A stretch of 64,000 nt of DNA from Caenorhabditis remanei (lineage: Eukaryota > Nematoda > Chromadorea > Rhabditida > Rhabditidae), in assembly GCF_010183535.1 (NCBI RefSeq), contig NC_071329.1:10912001-10976000 (forward strand), read 5' to 3'. Positions 1 through 10,744 of this stretch are shown one piece after another. A model generated the notes under the pieces. That model was not told where the DNA came from. It did not search any database and worked only from the letters and a program-made list of their open reading frames with translations. A program made the translations under genes and the position numbers. Positions within the stretch are counted from its first letter, which is position 1. The number at the start of each line of letters is the position of its first letter.

Positions 1-51
1 AAGTTCGAAAGCTTACAACACTTGTGTCATAGTTTCTTCTTAGTGCTACAC

Positions 52-440
52 TCAAATTACTGTGACTGGCAAGTGAACGATGAGAAGTGGGGAACATAAA
101 CTCGAATACCAACCTTCTCCGTTGCTACTGTGTCGTGACTGATTGAACATTCCGGGCAGAGGAGGAAATAACAACGAAGCAGGAGGTTTTTCATCCGGTG
201 GAGTACAAGGTTCCCATTTCATTGGGAAGTTATGCATCGGATGCATCATTTGATCCATTTCACAGTTGTTGTTTACACCCATGTTCATTTGATGCATTTG
301 GATTGGTACAGACATTGGCATTGAAGGACAGGAAATGTTCATAGTTACAGTTTTAGGTACAATATGTACAGGAAGTTGGAGGAGCTGATGGCACAGACCG
401 AATAATTTTGATACTGTTCTTCTTCGTGTTTCTTTTTCCT
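52..440 (-). CDS. Met/Pro-rich internal exon of a probable transcription factor (partial)
   Basis: Open frame on the minus strand, without a stop from about 440 down to about 52. The likely coding part ends at a splice donor near 114-121 (AG followed by GTTGGTATTC). The peptide is rich in Met, Pro, Gln and Asn, with runs such as MHQMNMG and MMHPMHNF, and contains MKWEP, which fits the psi-K-x-E sumoylation consensus. This is typical of an activation or regulatory region, not a DNA-binding domain. It probably belongs to the same gene as the exons at 2226-2512, whose remaining exons would lie left of position 1. The upstream acceptor could not be fixed: several AGs near 390-425 give different phases. 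A CREB3-like bZIP factor (crh-2 type) is a guess from the IKMEP-type motif only. Confidence 0.45.
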
Positions 441-1573
441 GTCACTGGCAGGTGGGGAGGTGGCAGCAACTCAACAAGGGGAAAAAGATACAGAGAAGGG
501 GACGCTAATTTGATAAACGAGATAGTAAGAGAGTGGTTGAGAAATCATAGAAGGAGAGCACAAGTTTCGGAGAGAAAACTGATAACGGTTTACAGTGCCT
601 GAAATCGAAAGCACTTGCTAGTCACTTTATTCGTATGATTGTTTCGCTTTTTCATTAAAGTGATGTAGATTTCTGAATAAACAAACATGGCGATCAGAAA
701 TTTTCAATTCCAGTCAGTCACACCTTGTCCGTCGTTTCAGAAAAAGATAGGTAAAAAAACATGACGCCGAAAAAGAACTTAACAGTATTTGATGGCGGTC
801 GTAAAACGAAAGGAAAGGCTGAGCTGATAACGAGATGTTGTCAACGACGATTGTGGATTGAAACAGAGAATATACGATGTTGCCATTGATGTTTGATAAG
901 TGACAAAAAGAGCAATTTCGGTTTGACAAATTCACGTATCCTAACAATGTATGTCAGGTTTTCAGAGAAAAAGAAGACGGATATTAGAATAGTATAAGCG
1001 TTCGAAAAGTTTGTCAACTTTATGATACTGTTCTTCGCCCAAAAACCTTTTAGAAGTTCAATGAAGTATTGTAAGACTCGGAAAACAAACTAAACGTTTT
1101 CAAATTTGCAGCCGGGTGTCAGTTTCTAATGAAAACAGTGCAGCCGACCAATACTTCTGAGAAGAATTACTTTCTTTTTATTCTAATTTGATTCCGCACA
1201 TAGCCAATTTTCGATGCTCGTTCGACATCACGATTTCATCAGATTACTGTTTTTTGCTTCTGCATTTCTATTTACTCTACCTTCTTTTAGATGACCGATG
1301 ATGTTATCAACTTTCTCAACATCAGCACCAAGACATTGTTACGAAGAAAAAGCGTTAGTGCGTACGAAAAAAGGGGGCGTGACTTTATCTTCGAGCTTTT
1401 TGTGAAGTGCAAAGATTAACGCTTGTTTATTTCTATTTCAGTTCCAAATTTAATTTTCAGCCTCAGTTTTGAAATTTACCGAAAAGCGGAACTCAACTTG
1501 ACTGTAGTTTGATGTTGGAAATACTATTTTATCAATGTTTCAATTTCATTAGCGAAATAAGTTATCAAAATGT

Positions 1574-2112
1574 ACTCTAACGTAAATATCCGACACTATT
1601 TGGCAAGTTGCAAATGCGCTCTATTGAACTCTAACAATAGGCGCGAGTTTTGAATTTTTTGACTATAATTATAGAAATATAAAGCTAAAGTCCCCCAAGT
1701 TTTGTAACCAGTTGAAACTGGGTCAGAAATTCTGAATTTTCAGAAAAACACACCGAGAAAATACCAAAACGTTTAGTAGAAACTCGAATAAAGACACATA
1801 GTAGAAATCTGTCCTAAAATAGTAACACTGTGTGCTAAAATCTGTCCTAAGGCCTAAAAAGCAGAAAAAATCTTCCTAACTTATTGAAAAATTGAGAATT
1901 AATGTTTAAAAAATATCAACAAAACGATTTCGCCAGCATGGGTTCGATCCCTACACCTACTGACTACCGGCAGCGCCGTCACCCTACTGAGCCACCGAGG
2001 CACTGAAACATGAGGGTGCGGCAGGTCCCTATATGTGTGGTGTGGGCGTGCAGGTGGTGCAACCGGGCGCATTTGCAACTTGCCAAATAGTGTCGGATAT
2101 TTACGTTAGACT
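1574..2112. mobile_element. Mutator-like MITE with 46-bp TIRs and 9-bp target duplication
   Basis: The ends are inverted repeats: 1574-1619 reads ACTCTAACGTAAATATCCGA and onward, and 2067-2112 is its reverse complement with one mismatch at the second base. The element is flanked by the identical 9-mer TCAAAATGT (1565-1573 and 2113-2121), a convincing target-site duplication. A 9-bp duplication with long TIRs suits the Mutator superfamily; Merlin (8-9 bp) is the alternative. At 539 bp with no open frame it must be non-autonomous. The GC-rich right half carries a tRNA-like promoter segment (see 1931-2003). It lies inside an intron of the minus-strand gene. Confidence 0.85.
1931..2003 (-). other. 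tRNA-like Pol III promoter segment inside the MITE
   Basis: On the minus strand this 73-nt stretch contains TGGCTCAGTAGG, a perfect match to the tRNA A-box consensus TRGCNNAGYNGG. At tRNA-like spacing it has GGATCGAACCC, matching the B-box consensus GGTTCGANTCC at most positions. The length equals a tRNA, but the two ends do not pair as an acceptor stem, so it is not a functional tRNA. It may be a captured, decayed tRNA or SINE head. Confidence 0.4.
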
Positions 2113-2225
2113 TCAAAATGTGATCATAAAATAAAAGAAACTGAAATTCTTCAGATTTTTTCGTTTTTTTACGAACACAGCAGTCGATTCCATAATTAAA
2201 AATAAAACTTTTTGAAAAGCCTCAC

Positions 2226-2512
2226 CAGAAGTTTCATCATTCGGTTCCATTTTAATTCGAATTGTATCGTCAGAGAATCCATCAATGTCATTGTCGAAAA
2301 GCTTCAATATCTGAAAGCTAGTAGAGCTTATGTTTTAAATTCAACAGATAGTAACTATTATTATTATAGTTAAGAGTAATATCATTCATTCTCTGTTTTT
2401 TAATCAAAAAAAAAGAGCTCACATCGATTGTATCCTTCTCGTTGTGAATTGATGAAATGAATACGTCTTTTTCGAGAACTCCGCTTGTCGCCCAATCATC
2501 TTCCATCATCAT
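2226..2512 (-). CDS. N-terminal exons of the same probable transcription factor
   Basis: Two minus-strand exons join in frame: 2423-2512 (start ATG at 2512, first residues MMMEDDWATSG) and 2226-2311, separated by an intron with GTGAGC donor and CTTTCAG acceptor. Exon 2 ends in phase 1 at a GTGAGG donor. A TTTGCAG acceptor lies just upstream of the start ATG (exon from 2524), so this is either a spliced-leader site or an internal exon. The peptide is acidic (LKLFDNDIDGF) and ends with IRIKMEPNDE, a sumoylation-like motif seen in many transcription factors, including CREB3-like proteins. No DNA-binding domain is in the window, so the class is unproven. The following intron holds the Mutator-like MITE at 1574-2112. 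Confidence 0.5.
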
Positions 2513-2524
2513 CTTGCTCCCAAA

Positions 2525-5500
2525 CTGCAAATTTTAATGATAATAGTAAATCGATAATTATCCTTTCGGAAAACGGACTGTTCACGATCACAGCTGAGCT
2601 AACGTTCAACAAATGGGCGGCACGAAACGTTTCGGGTGTGTCAATATGAATTTCTGCGTAAAATTCATGATTTTCAGGGCCTATGAGAATTTATTGCAGC
2701 AAAAATTGGAAACTAGCGTGACCTTGAAACGTGTAATTGTGGAGCAGCGATATTTCAGCCCCAACATAAATCAAAATATCATCCAAAATCTGACCGACTT
2801 TATACAGTCAAAAGTGTACGTGAGAACACAAAGATTATTTGTGAATAAAAACTACAAACATTACGGATAAAAACAAAACCATGATCACGGAAGCACTATT
2901 GAAGAAATCGAAGTATCGAAAACATTGATTTCATGATAACATTTGAATTCAAAAGAAAAGAAAAAGAGGAACAAAATTTTGGCAGTTTTGGTAGTTATTT
3001 ACGATCAAAGGAAAATACATTAAAAACAAGAGAGACTCAGCGGAAAGCCGGTGTAAAAGTGAAGCGGACTGAAAATTGTCACTCGAAATTTCGATGCTTA
3101 ACTGCGCTCTCTTGAACTTGACCTCTGTGACCCGGTTATCAATTTTTCTATTTTTTTCTTGTGTTTTTTGGAAATATTTGACGAGTTTTTCACTGACAAA
3201 GTCCGAAGCTCACTAAACGGATCATAGAGATTGTCCGAAAGTAGCCGTGCATGATTTTCAATTTTGACAGTGCTCCTCTCTTCTCAGTTCGCAGCTAAAC
3301 AAATAGGTCATGGACGACATCTTTCCGGAGAAAGAGAGAAAGACAGAAAAGGAGAAAGGGACTGTTTGTAATATGAATACAATAGTATCGTACATACATT
3401 TTGCTCTATTCATTGATATCGAATAGAAAATTGAACGAAACAAGGTTGATCAAGGATGCGTTTGCAAACAATGAAGAGTTCAACCAGAAAAATAAAGAAT
3501 TCCGGCCCATATTTAAATTTTTGGAAAAATGGTAAATTGAAATTCAGTTTACGGAAGTAGTAGATTCAATAAGTAATGAACGGTGGAATAACTCAAAAGT
3601 GTACGAAATAAAAACGGAAATGTCCGCATGAATCTGTCGACACTTTCCAGCTGCAAAACTATAAAAAAGGCAGCTGCCCCGATCGCTCCTCGCCCTTGTA
3701 TCCTCACACTTTTTTTGTGTTTTCTTTTTGCAGACAGAACGAGGTCGAAAAAGAAAAGTGCACAACTTAAACAGGAAGAGCTCACAGCTGTACAAAGACA
3801 ATTGCAGGAAACGAAGGAACATAAATGAAAGATAAAAAGAGATCCAAAGGTCAAATTATATGAGCAAAAAAAGATATCGTACACTCTCGATCTATTTTCA
3901 AATCGGAATTCTCTTATAAACGGAGGCGGTATTTTCTGTCAAAGAGTTCTCGAAAATCTCGGTCACCGCGCCGAAGAATGAGGGAAAAAGTGACTGGAGT
4001 GAGATTAGATCAAAAGTGTCCTTTACCCGAAAATGACCCTCAAACTCTCAAACTATTTTGAAGAATATCTTCTCACTAATTAATGAGAAACTGCCGACAT
4101 TTTGTCGTAAATTAAATAAAACTAATTGGAAGTTTTGGTGGCCAAAAAGAAGATTTCTTACTGGGTAAAGATGCAATTATGGAAACAAAAATGAACGACT
4201 TCGTTGTTTTTCGTGTTCACTTTTACCGCACAACAGACAATGGACTAGTTCAGGAACTGTTTACATACTTGTGAAGTTTCCAGAAGAACATCAGTTTAGG
4301 ATCTAGACAACTATACATGTATATGATGAGAAGTCACTACCAAGATATCAACAAAAGAAGTATGGAAGAGAATATAGAATAGTCCAGGACACTTACTCTT
4401 ATAAAATAAACAAAAAAGTGTGGTCATTAATGTTTTGATTATTCTTCCGGAGGAAGGGTTCTTCTTTTCTTTTTTCTTTTACTACAGCAAAAATGTTTAT
4501 AACTTTTTCGAGTAACTCGTAGAGCAAATTTCCTAAACAATGATCCATTGACCTACTTAAGTTTATTTCTAAGTTGACCATGAGAGTCTCTTTTTGATGG
4601 AAACATGAAAATTGGGTTCTTAGAGTGTGACCTACCAATGAATTGCCGGTTTAGATGACAAAATAGATATGCACCCCCGAAAGAGAAAAAGAGAAACGGG
4701 ACGGATAAAAGACAAAAACTGAACAGAAGAATCTCGTATCCGGGATGGCTAATTTAGCGGAAAAACTACGAAAGGAGCAAGGATAGAGGAAAACATTATA
4801 TTGATTGTTTTTCCGATAGTAATAATTTCTCTTCTGTAAAACTATAATAACCAGAGGAACATCAAAGTGACGTTTCCAATTTAATTAAAAAACTTGAGTA
4901 CAAAAAGTAAAATATTATTTTTGGATTTAGTAGAAATTTCAGAAATAACACTCTGATTTCCCACATTTTCTTTTGGATTTGGTGCGATCTTTCGATCCAT
5001 GTACGAAATTTCGAAGATATTAACTTTCAGATCTATATTTCGTTTTCGATTTTCAAGGTATTCCCGGACAAATACGTTTTATAGTTTATTCGTAAAGGCA
5101 TGGCTAGGATGTGGTTAAAAACTTTGAAAAATGGGAATATGCATGAAGCTAAAAATTGTTGGAATAAAAGTCTGAAGGTCTGTCAAAAGAGTTTTTTGAC
5201 GAAAAGATGTACAATGTATTGAAATATACATTCAAAATTCACACGCCGACAGTCGAAAGACCAACAAAGTATTGAGCCTTTTCTCATCTTTTATCATGTC
5301 AATTCACAAATCTTTTACCTTATTTTTTGGTTTTTGAATCGAATTCAATGGAAATAAAAATGAAAAAGAACCATCGGTCAGAGACTAACCGAAAAGAGGT
5401 GTGAGGAATAGAAAAATAGAGAAAAGAGGAAGAAATGATAAAAGAAATGATGGCACTGAACGTCTCATCGAGAGTAAATATTGGAAATAAAGGTCTGAAA

Positions 5501-7768
5501 GGTGGGGGCATATTGGGCGCGGTCATTGTTATCAGCATGATTATGAAGTCATTTTAATACTTGCTTGTACTCTTCTTCAGTTTGTTATGCATCATGTTCT
5601 ACACTTTAAAAGTGTAACTTCAATGCTCAAAACTATTTATTTCACGTTTGTTCGAATAGAAGGTTCAGAACATTCGAGAGAAGCTTTCCACAGAAGTTTT
5701 CCATGGAAACATAGTATACGAATGTCACTTATATTATGGACGTTGACAGATTTATGGAGATTTGAAAAATTAATTCTACTCAAGTTTTAAATATTCTAAG
5801 ATTCTATGGTGACGAACTCTTTTTTCACTCTGTAATACTTCCATATTTCCGTATAGCAGCCGGGTTACTGTAGAATAGAAGTTTCAATGAGACAGGAAAA
5901 AACCATTGTTACTATTAGACCACCTCGAGTAAAAGTGTCATACATATCCAGATATTTATTGAATTCTAAACTTTTTGTTGAAAACTAAACTTTTTCCAAA
6001 AAAAAATGAAATAGTTGATACTTAAAACAACAAAAATATAAAGCTTGAATTTCGAGAAGTTCAATTCCAATAAATAGATAACGCAAAACTACAGTATCCA
6101 TAGCAATAGCATAAAAAACTGAACTTGATAAAAGTTAACTAAACATCCGTTCCATATGTGGATAGACAAATCTCATCTCAAAAACAACAAAACTGTCGGG
6201 AGAAGCTTCGAAAAACGGAAACCAAAGCATCGCCTTTTTTGTCCAATATATGCAATATAACACAAAAAAAGAGAAAAAGGCGTGTATTCCGCCGCAAAAT
6301 GTCTCTATTCTACGCGCAACAACTCTTTTCATTCATGTAATATAAGTTTTATTTTAGTAGATCGGAGCTCTGCAAAAATCAATTCGTCCTTTTTTGATTT
6401 AAATACAATTTATATTCGGTCATCTGCTTCAACTCACACTTAGTTGCGATACCGTATCAAATTCAATGTATTGTACTTCTGGAAAAAAAGAGAATTGGAA
6501 TGAGATGAATGGTGGAAGTGGAGAACAATGTAGAAGCAGGAGAAGAGCGAATCACACATAATAATTAGTTGATTATCACTATTTAGTTATGCAAAAAGAT
6601 ACTTTGGTCTTTTGTGAATGGTAGATCTAATTTGAATATCGCTTTTCGATCAACAGATCAAATTGAAGACTTAGAAACGACTGTATTCTAGTGAGAAATA
6701 TAAAAGTTTACACAAACACATTTACATGATGAAACATGGGAAAAGTCAAAAAAACTTATGGATAAATAATAAAATTTGATGTGAATTGACGAAATTTTTA
6801 TTGAAATCTTTAATTTAAAAAAAAATCAGATTTGCAAAAAGTCAGAAAATCCATAGAAAACTGAAAAAGAACAAGTGCAAAAAGGTGATTTTTCGTCTCA
6901 ATCTCTTCATACTTTTATTCTTTTTTACTATGTTTCAAATCGAAAAACGATTAAATAAATCAGTTAGATACATAACTAAAAACTGAAACATTCGGGCGGA
7001 TTACTACCAGACATATTGCCGCTCTTGTCCCTCTTTCTCTTCATTTTTTGTTCAGTAGGCGAAATATAGAAGATGGGGAAAAAAGTGAAAGTTGTCGAGA
7101 GAGAAAAGAGCAAATGCTAATGGCAACCGTTTCTATGAGAAAAAGTTTTTGGTCCTCATGCCAATTTTTGAGAAAAAAGAAAGCTTTATTTGAAACTGAA
7201 AAAATAAGAGAAAAAAGATGAACATAATTAGAAAGAATGTGTTCATAGTGTGTTGTATCTCGTATCCTTCTTTCAAAAGATTTGAATCTTTCTCCCTGGA
7301 AACGGGCCACCGATCCGTCATTGCGATTCTCGAGCGGATGAATGAAAAGGAAAAGAGAAATCTCGAAATCTGTGTCCAATATCTGAAGAAATACCTGTTT
7401 AGAGCGAGATTCTCTTATAGGTTCTTCTGGCAATGTGCCAGCAAAAAAGGAAGAAAATGAAAATTAATTGAGGAATGCGGTTGATCCATAGATTGATCGG
7501 ATAACATCTTGAAGCAGATCCAGCGGAGGACGTCACAGATCTGCAAGAATGATTAATAGGAATAGTTTCCAGCATACAGAAAGAAATAGAGATTACAGAA
7601 ATATCGATTAAGTTCATTCAATTCAAATGTTTTTACTTGTTCTCCGTAATTCTGACGTGACAAACTAATAATGACCGTCGGAAATTCTCTGGTTTTCCCG
7701 TGAAAAATCAAAAGTTCGTCATACTTCTCCATCGTCTCGTTTCTCCATTTATTTCTGTTTTTACAAAC
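2525..7768. other. Intergenic region, no gene recognised
   Basis: This is AT-rich DNA between divergent genes (minus-strand transcription factor and plus-strand kinase). Short open frames exist but lack consistent splice context or recognisable motifs. Purine-rich runs on the plus strand (about 3250-3370 and 4680-4780) correspond to pyrimidine-rich DNA on the sense strand of the left-hand gene. A plus-strand exon-like stretch after TTTTCAG at about 2680 was considered and not accepted. Confidence 0.6.
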
Positions 7769-10720
7769 ATGGCTGCATCAAAACAAAAGAAGCGTCCAGA
7801 AGATAAAAAGGGGAAGAAAAATACGAAACGGAAAGCTCGCAAATCGAAACGTCCGCCATCCAAAGAGAACGGTAAGAGGAAGGGGAAGCCAACTCGGAGA
7901 GCATCGAATGAAGAATCGGAAAAGCCTAAAGTTGTTACACCAAAAAGACGTCGTCGATCTGAATGGAGATGGAAGTTGAAACAAAAAGGAGGAAAGAACA
8001 AGCGATATAATAGACAGGATTGGTACTGGGGATTGATTTCACAACAAGAAGCTGAGGTTGAACATTTCAAACAAAAAGTAAAGATTAAGAGAAATATTTT
8101 CAGGCGTATCTTAAAGGTTCTCCTGAAGGAACATTTCTGGTTCGTAGCCAGATTGATCGTGAAGAAGAAGTAGTGATGTTATCAGTAATATATAGTGTAA
8201 AAGAGGGAGAAGCTCCAAAGGTTTGAAAAATAATATATCCAGAAAGGGAAAATAATTTTCAGTATGATCATTTAAAAATATCAATAAAAGGTGCAAATTG
8301 GCAACTGGAAACGGAAACGGGAACTAAAACCGGCCCAAGTCATAGATCAATTATTGAGCTACTTGATTACTACCACAATCAGTTTATTGGAATGAAATTT
8401 TTCGCATTGAAATTTCCATTGAAACGTCCGGATTGGTTTCTTAAAAGTCATAAAATAATGTATGGAGCAATAATAAATAAGTGATAAATTGTAATGTTTC
8501 AGGACCTGCGGAGACAACTCTGTACTCGGAAGTGGTAACTTTAGTAAAGTTGTGATTGGTGCTTTCCGTCGTCGTCTGGTTGCTATCAAAATCTTGACTT
8601 CCGACGGTGGTCGTTTTCAATTAGATCGAGAAAGTTTGATGAAGGAGGCAACAATAACGCACAAAATGGAGCATCCTCACATCACAAAAGTAACTATTTT
8701 TATTCTGAACAATTTTTGTCGCTTCTAAAATTCAACTGTTCCAAAGAGTTTTCATTAGGTTATTGGGATATCAATCGACACTCTTCCTCCGATGCTTGTT
8801 ATGGAATTGATGGGACCATCACTGCTATCTCATCTTGAAAAATATGTATGTTATTTAACTGAAAATGCGCAACAATTATATTTTTCCAGGGGAAATATAC
8901 AACTATAGGTGAGAAACTTCATTATTGTTTACAAATGGCTTACGGATTAAACTACATGACTGAAAAGTGAGAATGAGTTAGTTCATCAAAATCTATGACA
9001 AATTTTATTGTTTCAGAGGTATTGTCCATCGAGATATTTCTGCAAGAAATGCAATGTTCAGCCGATATGGAATTCTGAAATTAGCGGATTTTGGTCTGTC
9101 TGATTTCGCGGTCAACTTGACTGCTGTTAATACTGCAAAAGCTGCGTTGCCTGTGAATTGGTTTGCTCCAGAATCTCTTACCACGCCTGCAGTATTTAAT
9201 GAGAAAACTGATGTTTGGATGTTTGGAGTAACTTGTAATGAGGTTTGACCCCGCTTCCAACTTCAAATTATTTTGATTTTTACCAGATTTTTGGCAATGG
9301 AAAACGTCCACTACCACAGTTCGATTCACTGCCTCGCGGACAAAATGTGGGTCAAATCATAGCAAAATACAAAGATGGAGATATTCTTCACGTCTTTCCG
9401 AAATTTGTTCCCAATGAAATTCAGTCTCAAATGAAGAGACTTTGGCTCCGGAATAGTAGTGAGCGTCCCTGTTTCAAAGAAATAGTTACCTCTCTTGAAC
9501 TGTGGACGAAAGTTCAATATCCTGCACCTCCACTCGAAAGACAAACTATCAATATGATATCAGAATGTACTCCATTAACACGAGCAGAGTACGAGGTACT
9601 TTATAATAATAACTGTGATTGGTTGCCAGCCGTGAGAAAAGTGAAAGTAAAAAAGGAGAAGAAAAAGACCAGTAAGCATAGTGTTGTTGGAAGTAAAAAG
9701 AATGCCCGAGGAACTTTGAAAGAGATGAAGAAGAAACTTCGCCAAAAAAGGAAAAGAGAAAGGATGAGGATCAAATTAAGGTGGTGGAGAGAAAGACGTC
9801 GAAACGAAAAACAAAGAATTAAGGTGAGGAGATGGGACTTGATTTCCCATTCGTAATTTTAATAATTTCAGACTCTCATTGACTATGAAAGGACGTGTCA
9901 AAAAAAGCGTCCAAAGCTAACGATTGGATACAAGAAGACTCGTGACGGTCATGTAAAGTTAGTTGATTTATACGAAAAGTTGATGATAGTTCGATGGAGA
10001 AAGAGAAGACCAAATCGACAGACAAGATTTAGACTTCGAAGACATCGTCTCATTAATAAAAAGTCAAAACATCCAGCATCTCGAAATAGAAAATCAATGA
10101 TAGGAAGAAAGAAAAAAGAGGAAAGGAAACGAGTGGAGGTCCCAAAGATGCCAAAAATCACGAAGCTTGTTGTCAAAATAGGCCAGAAGAAAGTTGCTGG
10201 AGGAAAGTATAAAATGCTACCAACTCTGAAAAGAGGGACGTCTGCGAACCGAGGACAGATGGATCCAAAGGCTGAAAAGAGAATGAGAAAGATTAGAAAG
10301 AAGAAGAGACATCTGATGAGAAAACTGATTGCGAGAAAGTTAAGAAAGAAGAGACGTGCTCTCAGAAGGCAACGAAGACGACAGACTCTCAGAAGACGTC
10401 ATCGTAGACATCGGCTCGTTTTAAGAAAAAAAGCATTGGGTGTTGATCTGAGAGAGAGAATGAGAAACTTGAAGAAAAGAAGACGTGAAAAGGCAAGAAT
10501 GAAAAACCGTTTGAAACGAGACAGACGAATCGGGAAGGTGCTTCGTGATTGGAGAAAATTGAGACACATTTTATCAGAGAGACAATTAAGTAGAGCTCTG
10601 AAAAAACATCTGAAACGAAGCGAGAAACAGTTGAAAAGGAATCCAAATGAGGCGGGTGTACCGAAGATTCGAACTCCTCAAAGTGGTAGAAAAAAGAAGA
10701 AAGTTAGATCCGAACTTTGA
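7769..10720 (+). CDS. SH2-domain non-receptor tyrosine kinase with highly basic tails
   Basis: Predicted cytoplasmic tyrosine kinase of the nematode Fes/Fer-like SH2-kinase group, about 854 aa. Exons by frame: 7769-8056, 8104-8220, 8263-8459, 8503-8689, 8759-8845, 8890-8966, 9017-9242, 9287-9823, 9872-10720. The start is the first in-frame ATG (MAASKQ). SH2 spans about residues 85-185 (WYWGLISQQEAE at the start, FLVR phosphotyrosine pocket). The kinase domain spans about 205-465: glycine loop LGSGNFSKV, VAIK lysine, HRDISARN catalytic loop, DFG, PVNWFAPES and a subdomain XI arginine, so catalysis looks intact. The first 80 residues and about 340 residues after the kinase are dominated by Lys/Arg. 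Poly(A) signal AATAAA at 10739-10744. Many nematode SH2-kinases of this type are sperm-enriched, so a germline role is possible but not shown here. Confidence 0.88.
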
Positions 10721-10744
10721 TTTTCTTCTTATTTGAAAATAAAT

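Noticed and set aside
2613..2870. Plus-strand exon-like frame after a TTTTCAG (RAYENLLQQKLE...)
   Set aside because: One plausible acceptor but no partner exons, no recognisable family, and it lies divergently against the minus-strand gene. Too weak to call.
8078..8103. A 26-nt intron in the kinase SH2 domain (GTAAAG...TTTTCAG), and similarly a 22-nt intron ending at 8502
   Set aside because: Earlier donors at 8057 (47-nt intron) and 8460 (43-nt intron) keep the frame and give better SH2 and linker alignment, so ultra-short introns are not needed.
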